DNA from: Deltaproteobacteria bacterium
GTDB taxonomy: Bacteria > Myxococcota_A > UBA796 > GCA-2862545
Direction: 5' to 3'
Assembly (NCBI GenBank): GCA_006226595.1
Contig: SBGP01000087.1
Location: 1 to 64,000 of the forward strand
Length of the DNA stretch: 64,000 nucleotides
The notes beneath the pieces are model-generated. The model was not told the DNA's origin. It did not search any database and worked only from the letters and a program-made list of their open reading frames with translations. This document shows positions 27,998 through 38,057 of this stretch, one piece after another (position 1 is the first letter of the stretch; every line of letters starts with the position of its first letter). A program made the translations under genes and the position numbers.

Positions 27998-29367
27998 GCC
28001 GGCGGACGCTCTTCGAGGAGCAGGTCCTCGTCGTTGAACGGCTCGAGCTCGTCCTCGATGGCGCCTCGGACCTGGCGGATGCCGTTGCCGTGCGGCACGA
28101 CGACCATGTTCACGTCGGCGTCGATGCACGCCTGGTCCACGGGGTCCTCGAGCGAGGCGTCCGCGCTGTCGGCCAGGAAGAGCACCAGGTCGACGGCGCC
28201 GCTCGCGATGCGGCGCACGATCGGGCCCTTGCGACGGGCGTCGGCCGGGTCCCACGTGACCTTGGCGAGCTCGAAGGCCTCCTTGAGCGCGCCGGCCACC
28301 GTCGCCGAGGGCTCGCCGCCGAGCAGCAGGGCGTGCTGGCCGCGCGTGTAGCCCATCCACGACCAGCCCACGGGCACGAAGTCGATGGTCTCGTGCAGGT
28401 GGTGCATGCCCTCGTCGTTCTCGGTGCGCTCGAAGATGCGCTCGAGCAGGGCGAAGTACTTGCCGTTGTCCAGGAGTTCGGGGCGGTGCACGAAGAGCTC
28501 GACCAGGGCGGGGTCCGTCTGCGACAGGCCCGCCGAGATGGCGGCGTCGAGCTGGGCCTCCCAGTCCGGTGCACTGGTGAGCAGGGCGTGCCGAAGCCGC
28601 TCGAGCGGGTCTACGCTGGAGGCGCGAGGCGGCGTGAGCAGGCCCTGCAGCGCCTCGATGTGGTACAGGGTGTCCTGTCGCCAGGAGGCGCCGTCCGGCG
28701 TGGCGCCGCGGGCGAGGCCGTTGACCCAGCCGGGGCGGTTCTCGCGGGACCAGTGCGACAGGCGGCTGATCAGGCCGACAATCTGCGGCTCGCGCAGGGG
28801 CCGCCCGAAGTCGTCGTTGCTGTCCTGGAGGTCGCGCAGCCAGGCGACGACCGCGCCCACGAGGTGGCGCTGGGCCTTGGGCGGGACGTCGAGCCAGCGG
28901 TTGCAGTGCGTCGCGGCGTAGCGAAGGCGCTCGTAGGTCTCGAGGAAGCCGTCGATGCTGCGCGCGGGCTCGGGGCTACCGAGCTCGGTGAGGAACTCGG
29001 CCAGCCGCGTGCGGTCCATCGACTCGGTCTCGGGCACCGGCGCCGAGCTCACCGGCACGATCCGGCGACGCGAGACGACGGCGACCGGGGACGGAGCAAC
29101 GGGAGTCGGAGCAGGAGCCGACGCTGCCGACTCAGCAGCGCCAGCGACGGTGACGGTGTGTCCCGCGAGGATCTGTTCGGCGACGAGGGCACCGACGCGT
29201 CCGACGAGGGCGTCGCGGCGGTCCCACAGCAGTCGGAGCTCGCTCTCCTCCGGCGGCCGACTGGTGGCGTTCTCGGCGAGTCGAGCGTGGAGTCCAGCAA
29301 TGAGACGCGTCACTTCATCGAGTTCGCCACGCAGGGCGTGCAACATACGCATCGCTTGATCGGACAC
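27994..29367 (-). CDS. protein with C-terminal DUF2325-like domain, unknown function
   Basis: The 457-residue product has an N-terminal coiled-coil-like segment (residues ~5-60), a variable Ala/Pro stretch, a helical middle (~110-330) rich in Trp/Arg, and a C-terminal ~100-residue alpha/beta domain beginning HALLLGGEPSATVAGALKEA and continuing through VDLVLFLAD to MVVVPHGNGI. This strand-helix pattern resembles DUF2325, a Rossmann-like domain. Cytoplasmic; no signal or membrane segment. The GTG start at 29367 is preferred to the ATG at 29382 because AAGGAG lies 6 bases before it. Cotranscribed with the RsmJ-like gene by a 4-bp overlap. Family call is tentative. Confidence 0.7.
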   Translation of the reverse strand: MSDQAMRMLHALRGELDEVTRLIAGLHARLAENATSRPPEESELRLLWDRRDALVGRVGALVAEQILAGHTVTVAGAAESAASAPAPTPVAPSPVAVVSRRRIVPVSSAPVPETESMDRTRLAEFLTELGSPEPARSIDGFLETYERLRYAATHCNRWLDVPPKAQRHLVGAVVAWLRDLQDSNDDFGRPLREPQIVGLISRLSHWSRENRPGWVNGLARGATPDGASWRQDTLYHIEALQGLLTPPRASSVDPLERLRHALLTSAPDWEAQLDAAISAGLSQTDPALVELFVHRPELLDNGKYFALLERIFERTENDEGMHHLHETIDFVPVGWSWMGYTRGQHALLLGGEPSATVAGALKEAFELAKVTWDPADARRKGPIVRRIASGAVDLVLFLADSADASLEDPVDQACIDADVNMVVVPHGNGIRQVRGAIEDELEPFNDEDLLLEERPPA

Positions 29368-29373
29368 GGAAGA

Positions 29374-29379
29374 CTCCTT
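29374..29379 (-). promoter_or_regulatory. ribosome binding site AAGGAG that decides a GTG start
   Basis: On the minus strand AAGGAG is followed by six bases and GTG (29367). The ATG at 29382 lies upstream of this site, so it is not the likely initiator. Confidence 0.6.
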
Positions 29380-29432
29380 CATGACGCTAGAATTTTAGTT
29401 CGTAACGCTGCGAAAGATCGAAGCAATGCATG

Positions 29433-29999
29433 TCACGCCCCTGTCCCTGCTCTATTTTGGGTGGGCGCGCCCATGTGGAGCTTTCGAGCGGCCACTCCGA
29501 GAAGCGCGATTCCGAGCAGGGCAGGTAGCCAGGCGGTGCGCTGGGTGGCGTCGACCCAGCGATCAAACTGACGCGTGACCTCCGCGTCGGGTGCCAGGCG
29601 CGTCCCGACGACCCTCGCGACCCCCGGATCCGACGCGTTGAATTCGACGTCGACCTCGTCCCCGAGCGACTTTCCGCGGAGCATTCGCTGGTCGAGTCGC
29701 TGATACCCGACAAACATGTCTCCAAGGTAGAAATACTCAAAGCTGACGATCGCTTGGTCGGGCTCTCGGGAAGAGGGATGCACGGTCATCAGCAACCCGA
29801 TCTCGCGCTCCGTGGACGCGTCGAGCACGTCGTCGCGGCGGTACTCGCCGAAGCGCGTGGCCACCTCGCCCCGCCAGCGGCCGGGTCCCACCGCGCACAG
29901 TGTTGCGCCCGCGAGGGCGAGGATTCCGGCGACCGCGAGCGTCGCCACGCGGATCCGGTGTCGCGAACGGCGAGCGCGCTGTTCGAGGCCATCGGTCAT
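29433..29999 (-). CDS. two-helix membrane protein, DUF3592-like
   Basis: The 188-residue product has an Arg-rich cytoplasmic start (LEQRARRSRHRIR), a first membrane helix (VATLAVAGILALAGATLCAV), an extracytoplasmic domain with a pattern typical of DUF3592 (IVSFEYFYLGDMFVGYQRL then GDEVDVEFNASDPGVARVVG), and a second helix near the C-terminus (LPALLGIALLGVAA). DUF3592 members are membrane proteins of unknown role. The ATG at 29999 is chosen for the charged n-region; an upstream GTG at 30062 is possible. It is divergent from the MopE-repeat lipoprotein gene. Confidence 0.65.
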   Translation of the reverse strand: MTDGLEQRARRSRHRIRVATLAVAGILALAGATLCAVGPGRWRGEVATRFGEYRRDDVLDASTEREIGLLMTVHPSSREPDQAIVSFEYFYLGDMFVGYQRLDQRMLRGKSLGDEVDVEFNASDPGVARVVGTRLAPDAEVTRQFDRWVDATQRTAWLPALLGIALLGVAARKLHMGAPTQNRAGTGA

Positions 30000-30150
30000 T
30001 GTCGAGGGTGCTCCATTGTCAGATTCCTGTCGCGAAACCCCCGACGCCGCGGTAGTGTGCACCCGCGCGTGGTTCGCCTCGTGCGTGATTTCTTCTCTCT
30101 ATTCCAGCATGACGGCGTTTTCGCCGTGTCGATCTGCAAGGAGCTCCTCC

Positions 30151-31791
<1,641 letters not shown>

Positions 31792-31809
31792 TCGGTCGCT
31801 GAACGACGC

Positions 31810-31837
31810 AAGGCCTCGCTCCTCGGAGCGGGGCCTT
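31810..31837. terminator. strong bidirectional hairpin between convergent genes
   Basis: Twelve base pairs (AAGGCCTCGCTC/GAGCGGGGCCTT, one G-T) close a short loop in the 52 bp between the MopE lipoprotein and dinB. There is no T-run, but size and position suggest it ends transcription from both sides. Confidence 0.6.
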
Positions 31838-31843
31838 CGTGTC

Positions 31844-32920
31844 TCAGGGCTCGAAGGGCAGGCGCAGCTGCAGCGGGTGCGCAGTCTCGTCGCCGCCGAA
31901 CCCGCTCATGCTCACGCCGATCAACCGCACCGCCCGCAGCCCGGCGTCCGTGTCGGCGAGCAGGGCCTGGGCGACCTGGGCGACCTCGCGTCCGTCGTTG
32001 GTCGGGCGGGGGAGGGTGCGGGAGCGGGTGATGGTGGTGAAGTCGGCGTAGCGAAGCTTGAGCACCACGGTCCGGGCCCGTTCTCCCCGCGCGCTCATGT
32101 CGTCGCAGATGCCCTCGGCGAGCTCGCGCAGACGCTTTCCGAGCAGCTCGACGTCGTCGATGTCTTCGGAGAACGTGCGCTCCGCACCCCGTGACTTGCG
32201 GCCTTCACGGCGACGCACCCGCCGCGGGTCCTCACCCCGGGACATGCGCCACAGGTGCAGGCCGCGGTCGCCGAGTCGCGCGCGAACCTGCCCGGCGTCG
32301 AGCACCGCGAGGTCGTGGACGAGGCGGATGCCCGCGCGATGCAGACGCTCGGCGGTGGCGGGCCCGACGCCCCACAGCTTCTCGATGGGCAGGGGATGGA
32401 TGAACTCGAGCACCCGGTCCGGCGGGACCACGGTGAGCCCGTCGGGCTTGCGGTAGTCGCTGGCGATCTTGGCGACGAACTTCAGCGGCGCGACCCCCGC
32501 GGAGGCGGTGAGCGACAGCTCGTCCTTGATGCGAGCGCGCACGAGCTTCGCGATCTCGCTCGCCCGGTCCATGCCCAGCTTGTTCTCGGTGACGTCGAGG
32601 TACGCCTCGTCGAGTGACAAGCCCTCGACGAGCTCGGTGGTGTCGTGGAAGATGGCGAAGACCTGCCGCGAGACGCGCCGGTACTTGCCGAAGTCGCCGC
32701 GGAGGAACACCGCGTCAGGGCACAGCTTGCGGGCCTTTGACGCGCTCATCGCGCTGCGGACGCCGAAGGCGCGCGCCTCGTAGCTGGCGGCGGCCACGAC
32801 CCCGCGTCCGTCAGGTGTTCCGCCGACAACCACGGGGCGCCCGCGCAGCGCGGGGTCGTCGCGCTGCTCCACGGACGCGTAGAACGCATCCATGTCCACG
32901 TGGATGATCTTGCGGGTCAT
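31844..32920 (-). CDS. dinB: DNA polymerase IV (Y-family)
   Basis: The 358-residue product opens with IIHVDMDAFYASVEQRD (first catalytic Asp and steric-gate region), has SLDEAYLDVT (catalytic Asp-Glu), the helix-hairpin-helix LWGVGPATAERLHRAG, the little-finger domain, and ends in QLRLPFEP, a good beta-clamp-binding motif. It performs error-prone translesion synthesis. Length is normal for DinB. The start follows the family N-terminus. No LexA-box-like inverted repeat is evident just upstream, so SOS control is not shown. It is divergent from the kinase gene with only 57 bp between the starts. Confidence 0.94.
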   Translation of the reverse strand: MTRKIIHVDMDAFYASVEQRDDPALRGRPVVVGGTPDGRGVVAAASYEARAFGVRSAMSASKARKLCPDAVFLRGDFGKYRRVSRQVFAIFHDTTELVEGLSLDEAYLDVTENKLGMDRASEIAKLVRARIKDELSLTASAGVAPLKFVAKIASDYRKPDGLTVVPPDRVLEFIHPLPIEKLWGVGPATAERLHRAGIRLVHDLAVLDAGQVRARLGDRGLHLWRMSRGEDPRRVRRREGRKSRGAERTFSEDIDDVELLGKRLRELAEGICDDMSARGERARTVVLKLRYADFTTITRSRTLPRPTNDGREVAQVAQALLADTDAGLRAVRLIGVSMSGFGGDETAHPLQLRLPFEP

Positions 32921-32977
32921 GCCTGGGCAGTATCTCAGTCGGCGGTCAAACAGTGACCGCCGCCGTACAATGCCCGG

Positions 32978-34240
32978 GTGCCGCTGACGGAAGGCCAGAT
33001 CATCGACCGCTACGAAGTGCTCCGCCCGCTTGGCGAAGGGGGCATGGCCGCGGTGTACCTGGTCCGCCACACGACGCTGGACTCTCGGCACGCACTCAAG
33101 GTGCTCACGCTGGACCGTCCCGGACTTCGCGAGCGCTTGCTCCAGGAAGGCCGCATGCAGGCGGCGCTGGAGCATGACTGCGCGGTGACCGTCACCGATG
33201 TCGTCGACGTCGACGGCGCGCCCGGTCTGATCATGGAGTTCGTGGAGGGTCCGACCCTCGACGAGTGGCTGCGCACGAACCCGCCTCGGGCGTCTCGTCT
33301 CGCGCTCTTCGGGCAGGTCGTGGGTGCGGTGTCCGCCGCTCACGCCATGGGGCTCGTCCACCGGGACCTCAAGCCGGGCAACGTGCTCGTCCAGACGCGC
33401 GCCGATGGACCGCGTGCGAAGGTCACTGACTTCGGCATCGCCAAGGTCATCGCCGAAGGTGAGCAGGCCGGCCACACGCGCTCGGGAACCGCGATGGGCA
33501 CGCCCGCGTACATGGCTCCCGAGCAGATGAAGGATGCGTCCACGGTGGACCACCGCGCCGACATCTGGGCCCTCGGCGCCATCCTCTACGAGCTCATGAC
33601 CGGCGAGGTCGCCCTCGGCCAGGGCACCCTGGTCGAGACCTGGGAGCGCGCCAAGACCGCGGACTATCCGGATCCAGCGCTCCGGGTGCCTGGGCTGGAG
33701 CCGTGGGTGGTCGATACGATCAAGGCCTGCCTCGAGCCGGACCCGGCGAACCGACTGGAGAGCTGTGACGCGGTGCTCGCCTCGCTCGCGGGCTCGCACG
33801 CTCAGCTCACGACCGACTCGCCCCCGCTGGAGGAGCTCGCCAAGCCCGCGGGTACGGGCCGGCTCATCGCGCTCGGCGGCCTCGGCGCCGGCGTGCTCGG
33901 CGGTGGCGCGTTCGTGCTCGTGTCCATGCTCCTGTGCCTGGGGCTGCGCGGCCTCGGTGGCGGGGAGGCGCAGGCGTGCAGCCCAGGCTGGGTCGGCAGC
34001 CTCGGCTATGCGCGCGCGTCCGGCTTCTTCCGCTACGACGACGGCGATGTGTGGCGACTGCCGCGCCGCGTGGACGTGTACGGCAGCGTGCCCGACGAGG
34101 GCGACGAGCTCGGCGAGCCGGCGTGCTTCCTTCCCGGTGGAACCGAGGTCACGCTCGTCGAGAACCCGGTGAAGGCGCAGGGGCGGACCTGGGTGCGCAT
34201 CGGCGCCCGGGCGTTCGCGCTCCCCGAAGACGACGAGTAG
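32978..34240 (+). CDS. membrane Ser/Thr protein kinase with extracytoplasmic SH3-like tail
   Basis: The 420-residue product has a complete Hanks-type kinase domain (12-275): glycine loop GEGGMAAVY (19-27), K41, HRDLKPGN (H128, D130), DFG (151-153) and the GTPAYMAPEQ activation/P+1 segment. A juxtamembrane stretch is followed by one membrane helix (~292-325, GGGAFVLVSMLLCLGLRGL) and a ~95-residue outside domain with two Cys (QACSPGW, EPACFLPGG) and a beta-rich end (EVTLVENPVKAQGRTWVRIG) like bacterial SH3 folds. Such a receptor-like kinase could sense peptidoglycan or another envelope cue. GTG start. Convergent, with no gap, with the sulfotransferase. Confidence 0.92.
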   Translation: MPLTEGQIIDRYEVLRPLGEGGMAAVYLVRHTTLDSRHALKVLTLDRPGLRERLLQEGRMQAALEHDCAVTVTDVVDVDGAPGLIMEFVEGPTLDEWLRTNPPRASRLALFGQVVGAVSAAHAMGLVHRDLKPGNVLVQTRADGPRAKVTDFGIAKVIAEGEQAGHTRSGTAMGTPAYMAPEQMKDASTVDHRADIWALGAILYELMTGEVALGQGTLVETWERAKTADYPDPALRVPGLEPWVVDTIKACLEPDPANRLESCDAVLASLAGSHAQLTTDSPPLEELAKPAGTGRLIALGGLGAGVLGGGAFVLVSMLLCLGLRGLGGGEAQACSPGWVGSLGYARASGFFRYDDGDVWRLPRRVDVYGSVPDEGDELGEPACFLPGGTEVTLVENPVKAQGRTWVRIGARAFALPEDDE

Positions 34241-35029
34241 CTACTCGCCCGCGTGGTAGCGGCGCGCCCACTCGACACTCACCGCGTCCGCTTGCCTCTC
34301 GAGGGCCGCTTCGCGTAGGCCCACACCGGAAGCACCCTCGATGCCGAGCCAGCGAAGGGCCTCGCGCACGCACACCGCGCGGTTGCGAACGAGGCGCTCG
34401 TACGAGAACGCGAGCACCTCCCGGCCGTCGAGGTGGTCGTCCCACCATCGCTCGTCCCGGTCGATGGCGACGAGGCGACGGTTGATGGCTGCCCGCGAGT
34501 AGCGCGGTGCGACGCGCGTCGCGTCCTGATGGGAGGCCCAGCGACCGGTCTGCAGGGCACGCTCCCACGAGATGGCCTGAGCCAGGCGGTCCTCGCGGTG
34601 GATGCGGATCCACCGCACCGGTCCGTGCCGCTCTTCGAGGCCATGCGCGGCGAACCACTGGCGGTGGTGATGCGCGTGCAGCTTCATGCCGAACCAGCCG
34701 TCGGCGCCCGTTCGCCGGTCCATGACCCGCGCGAGGTGCTCGTCGAGACGCTCCTCGTCCCAGCCGAGGCGACCGATCAGCGCGAGCCCCGCGCCGCTCA
34801 GCATGCGGTGTCGCACCACGCTGGTCCACGAGCCGAGGCGGACTTCCCAGTCGCGTAGCTGCATCGGATTCAAGTACTCCTTGGGCGCGCCGGCGAGGCC
34901 TGTGTCCCAGAGCGACCGACACAGCAGGGTCGAGCCCGTTCGCGGCGTGGACGCGACCACGTACATCCGGCGGGGCCGAGCGGTCGGTGGCAGGTCGTAG
35001 GCTTGGCCGTTTCGGGGGTCGAGGAGCAT
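34241..35029 (-). CDS. Stf0-type sulfotransferase
   Basis: The 262-residue product carries the PAPS 5'-phosphosulfate-binding loop VVASTPRTGSTLLCRSL near the N-terminus and the 3'-phosphate region WIRIHREDRLAQAISWERALQTGRW, the combination seen in Stf0 (mycobacterial trehalose 2-sulfotransferase) and relatives. It moves sulfate from PAPS to a hydroxyl acceptor, probably a sugar or glycolipid; the acceptor cannot be told. Cytoplasmic. ATG at 35029 is chosen as the first residue before the conserved core; a longer N-terminus is possible. No PAPS-making genes are nearby. Confidence 0.85.
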   Translation of the reverse strand: MLLDPRNGQAYDLPPTARPRRMYVVASTPRTGSTLLCRSLWDTGLAGAPKEYLNPMQLRDWEVRLGSWTSVVRHRMLSGAGLALIGRLGWDEERLDEHLARVMDRRTGADGWFGMKLHAHHHRQWFAAHGLEERHGPVRWIRIHREDRLAQAISWERALQTGRWASHQDATRVAPRYSRAAINRRLVAIDRDERWWDDHLDGREVLAFSYERLVRNRAVCVREALRWLGIEGASGVGLREAALERQADAVSVEWARRYHAGE

Positions 35030-35138
35030 GGCCCGCCAGGGTACACCGGCGGCGCGCGAGCACTGTGCAAAGAGCTGCTTCACGCACCGCTGATCGGCCT
35101 CGCGCCTGCTAGTCTGCGCCATCAACCTCGGAGCCCTC

Positions 35139-36566
35139 ATGCCCCGCCTGCTCGCCCTCGCGCTGCTGCTTCCGACCACCGCCTCCGCCGGTGGCTACTT
35201 CTTCTCCGACTCCGGCATCGTCGCCCTGTCCCGCGGCGGTGCGTGGGTTGCGGGTGCCGACAACCAGTTCGCCCAGCGCTACAACCCGGCGGGTCTGATT
35301 CGCGTCGAGCGGCCGACCGTGAACCTCGGCTGGGCGGGCGTGAACCAGTCGGTGCGCTTCGAGGCGCGCGATGAGGACAACCGCCCGGCCGAGAGCTGCG
35401 CGGACGAGAACGGCGAATTGATCGAGTGCGACCCGGTGATCAACCAGGCCGCGCCGTTCAGCGTGCCGCAGATCGGCTTCGCCATGCCGATTGGCGAGGA
35501 CTTCGGCTTTGCCTTCGGTATGCACTCGCCCTTTGCGCCGTCCTACGCCTACGACCACGAAGGCGCCCAGCGCTATGCGGTCAAGGACTCCGAGATCTAC
35601 CAGTTCGCGTTCGGGCCGAGCCTGGCGTGGCGTCCGCATCCCTTCCTGACCATCGGTGTCGGCCTCAATGTGCAGATGTTCTGGGTCGAGCAGACCCTCG
35701 ACCTGACCACCTTCGGCCGCGCCGATCCGGACAACGACGTGGGCATCCAGCTCAACGCGGGTGACTTCTTCACCCCCGGCTTCGACGTGGGCGTGCTCAT
35801 CGAGCCCGTGGACCAGGTCACCATCGGCCTGTCGTTCACGCCGGGCTCCAGGTACAACGCGGACGGCAGCGTCGGCATCGACTTCACCGGCAACACCCTC
35901 GACCTCGGCACCTACCAGGACGGCCGCTGCGAGATGGACCCGAACCGCGCCGAGACCGACCCGGGCTGTCAGTCCGACGACGGCATCACCCTCGCGATCA
36001 AGCTGCCCGCGGTCATTCGTGCCGGTGTCGCCGTGCGCCCGGTCGAGGAGCTCGAGATCGAGGTCGCCTTCGTGTACCAGGATTGGTCCTCGATGGACGA
36101 CCTGGTCGTCGATGACGTGGACATCACCATCGATGCGCCGCTCGTCGGGGAGACCAGGGTGGACCGGCAGTTCGTGATCCCCCAGGAACTCAAGGACACC
36201 TTCTCGCTGCGTCTTGGCGGCCAGTACCGCATCAGTGACGCCCTCGAGGTTCGGGCCGGCGGCTTCTACGAGCCCGCGGCCGTCGACCCCGCGCACATCA
36301 CCGTGAGCCTGGTCGATGCCGACAAGATCCAGGTCGGTGGCGGCGGCAGCTTCTACATCAAGGACGAGGCGCTGCGCATCGACCTCGCGGGCGCGGGCAT
36401 CTTCCTCAACGAGGTCGACGTCACCGACTCCGCCATTGCGCTGCAGAACGCGCTCGACCCGGACAACACGCAGATCGTCGGCAACGGCACCTACACGTCG
36501 AGTGGCTGGATCGTCGGCCTCCAGGCCAGCTACGCCTTCGGCGAGCGCAAGCGCGACGAGCGCTGA
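35139..36566 (+). CDS. FadL/OMPP1/TodX family outer-membrane porin
   Basis: The 475-residue product has a signal peptide (MPRLLALALLLPTTASA) followed by GGYFFSDSGIVALSRGGAWVAGADNQFAQRYNPAGL, the hatch-type N-terminus of FadL-family barrels (the NPAGL phrase is diagnostic). Repeated amphipathic beta strands end in ASYAFGERKRDER. These proteins import hydrophobic molecules such as long-chain fatty acids across the outer membrane. In a genome stretch with PUFA synthesis and a CoA-dehydratase-like gene, a lipid substrate is plausible. One unusual loop has a Cys pair (ESCADENGELIEC). A TetR regulator is downstream on the other strand. Confidence 0.9.
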   Translation: MPRLLALALLLPTTASAGGYFFSDSGIVALSRGGAWVAGADNQFAQRYNPAGLIRVERPTVNLGWAGVNQSVRFEARDEDNRPAESCADENGELIECDPVINQAAPFSVPQIGFAMPIGEDFGFAFGMHSPFAPSYAYDHEGAQRYAVKDSEIYQFAFGPSLAWRPHPFLTIGVGLNVQMFWVEQTLDLTTFGRADPDNDVGIQLNAGDFFTPGFDVGVLIEPVDQVTIGLSFTPGSRYNADGSVGIDFTGNTLDLGTYQDGRCEMDPNRAETDPGCQSDDGITLAIKLPAVIRAGVAVRPVEELEIEVAFVYQDWSSMDDLVVDDVDITIDAPLVGETRVDRQFVIPQELKDTFSLRLGGQYRISDALEVRAGGFYEPAAVDPAHITVSLVDADKIQVGGGGSFYIKDEALRIDLAGAGIFLNEVDVTDSAIALQNALDPDNTQIVGNGTYTSSGWIVGLQASYAFGERKRDER

Positions 36567-36617
36567 TCGACAGCGTTCGTAAGCGACGACCCGGGGTGTC
36601 CGCGCCATGCTGCGTGC

Positions 36618-36725
36618 ATGAGCCTGACACCCACCCAGATCATCACTGCACGCCAGGTGCTCGGCATCGCGATCATCGCGGCGCTGGCCCTGGCGCGCCT
36701 GCACCGGGACCTCGGCCTGTTCTGA
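36618..36725 (+). CDS. 35-residue single-span membrane peptide
   Basis: Codons from ATG 36618 to TGA 36725 encode a short polar start (MSLTPTQIITARQ), a hydrophobic helix (VLGIAIIAALALA) and a basic end (RLHRDLGLF). It lies between the FadL-like gene and the TetR gene. Codon third positions are GC-rich as in true genes, but no good ribosome site is visible, so the call is tentative. Confidence 0.35.
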   Translation: MSLTPTQIITARQVLGIAIIAALALARLHRDLGLF

Positions 36726-36728
36726 CCG

Positions 36729-37313
36729 TCAGCCGCGGAGCAGTCCGCTGCTGATCAGCGCGAGCAGCTCGCCGACGAGGGCCGAGACCGCCACGTCTTC
36801 GCCGTACAGCCGAGCCTGGAACACGGGCTCCTTGAGCAGACCGAGCAGGCACCACGCGAGCAGGCGCGTGTCGCCGTCGCGAACGACGCCCAGCTGCTGG
36901 CCCGTGCGCAGCGCGGTCTCGATGCGCTCCGTGGCGCCGCTGTAGAACTCGCGCAGCAGCTCGTCGCCCTCGGCGTCGATGCCCGCGGCCTCCGAGAACA
37001 GCACGCGAAGCACGTCCTCGGCCATGATCCCGCGCACGATGCGCTCGACGTTGTCGCGCACCTGGCTCGGGATGTCGCGGGTCACGTCGATCGGCTCGAT
37101 GACGCCGGTCACTTCGCCCATCATCGTCTCGAGCACCGCCGCGAACACTTCGCGCTTGCTGTCGAAGTAGTTGTAGAAGGTGCCGCGGCTGCAGCCAACC
37201 CGGTCGACGATGTCGGAGATGCCGGTCTGGTGGTACCCGAGCTCGGCAAACACCGCGCGGGAGGCGGTGAGGAGCTCGGCTCGTCGCTCGTCGGGGGGGA
37301 GAACGCGTCGCAT
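36729..37313 (-). CDS. TetR-family transcriptional regulator
   Basis: The 194-residue product has the TetR N-terminal helix-turn-helix (RRAELLTASRAVFAELGYHQTGISDIVDRVGCSRGTFYNYFDSKREVFAAVLE, about residues 10-60) and a helical ligand-binding C-terminus (ending LLALISSGLLRG). Such regulators repress nearby genes until an effector, often an acyl-CoA or lipid, binds. No obvious palindrome lies directly before its start. The FadL-like gene convergent to it could be a target, but no operator was found there. The same family may bind the palindrome at 42074-42091 elsewhere in the window. Confidence 0.92.
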   Translation of the reverse strand: MRRVLPPDERRAELLTASRAVFAELGYHQTGISDIVDRVGCSRGTFYNYFDSKREVFAAVLETMMGEVTGVIEPIDVTRDIPSQVRDNVERIVRGIMAEDVLRVLFSEAAGIDAEGDELLREFYSGATERIETALRTGQQLGVVRDGDTRLLAWCLLGLLKEPVFQARLYGEDVAVSALVGELLALISSGLLRG

Positions 37314-37332
37314 CGCGCGTGTGTAGCGCGAT

Positions 37333-37953
37333 CTACTGGAGCGTGCCGCTCGCGGTGCCCCGGTAGTCCTGCCCGGTGAACTGCCCGCCGACGCGACCAT
37401 CCCAGGTGTAGGTGAAGTCGCCCTGGCCAGCGCTGCCCGTGACCGTGTGTGTACGCATGCCGTTGCGGCCGTCGTCGACGGTGACCTCCCCGGTGATGGT
37501 CGCGCTGCCCATCTGTCCGACGAAGGTGATCGGCCACTCGCCAAAGAACTCGCCGGCGCACAGGCCGTCGCCGAGCATGGTCCCGTCGCCATACACCCAG
37601 TGGGTCATCTCGCCGGTGCACACGGTGTTGAACTGGGCCTCGAAGATCACGTCTCCGACGTACACGTACAGCGGGTCGGTGTCCGTGTCGGTATCGGTGT
37701 CGGTGTCCGCGTCGGTGTCAGCGTCCGCGTCGGTGTCCGCGTCCGCGTCGGTGTCCGCGTCGGCGTCCGTATCCGCGTCGGCATCCGTGTCGGCGTCGGC
37801 ATCGGTATCTGCGTCGACGTCGCTGTCTGCGTCGGTGTCGCTGTCTGCGTCGGTGTCGGTGTCGGTCTCGACGACCGCGTCGTCCTCGGCCTCGACGGTG
37901 GCTCCGGTCACGCAGCCCGAGAGGAGGAAGAGCAGGGTGGAACGGGGAAGCAT
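37333..37953 (-). CDS. lipoprotein with long Asp-Thr/Asp-Ala repeat spacer
   Basis: The 206-residue product has a lipobox at C14 (LLFLLSGC), an acidic start, then about 60 residues of alternating Asp with Thr, Ala, Ser or Val (nt 37674-37867), and a C-terminal ~110-residue beta-type domain (VYVGDVIFEAQFN ... RGTASGTLQ) containing two Cys. The design matches the lipoprotein at 22269-22634 with a longer spacer and another end domain. AGGAG precedes the ATG. The C-terminal domain is not a family I recognise. The gene is followed, 19 bp on, by the TetR gene on the same strand, so the two may be cotranscribed. Confidence 0.75.
   Translation of the reverse strand: MLPRSTLLFLLSGCVTGATVEAEDDAVVETDTDTDADSDTDADSDVDADTDADADTDADADTDADADTDADADTDADADTDADTDTDTDTDTDPLYVYVGDVIFEAQFNTVCTGEMTHWVYGDGTMLGDGLCAGEFFGEWPITFVGQMGSATITGEVTVDDGRNGMRTHTVTGSAGQGDFTYTWDGRVGGQFTGQDYRGTASGTLQ
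37674..37867 (-). repeat. tandem repeat encoding Asp-(Thr/Ala/Ser/Val) dipeptides
   Basis: About 32 degenerate 6-base units (GTCGGT/GTCCGC/GTCGGC types on the + strand) lie within the lipoprotein gene. It is longer than the similar tract at 22353-22466 and includes a period-12 pattern alternating Thr and Ala units. Confidence 0.75.
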
Positions 37954-38057
37954 GGCGAACTCCTGAAGGCTCGCAACCTGCCCGACCGTTGCCCGATTGT
38001 CAACAACGCGACGGCTGCGGCCTGCGTCGCATGCGGTTCCGCAGCCGTGAACGAACG

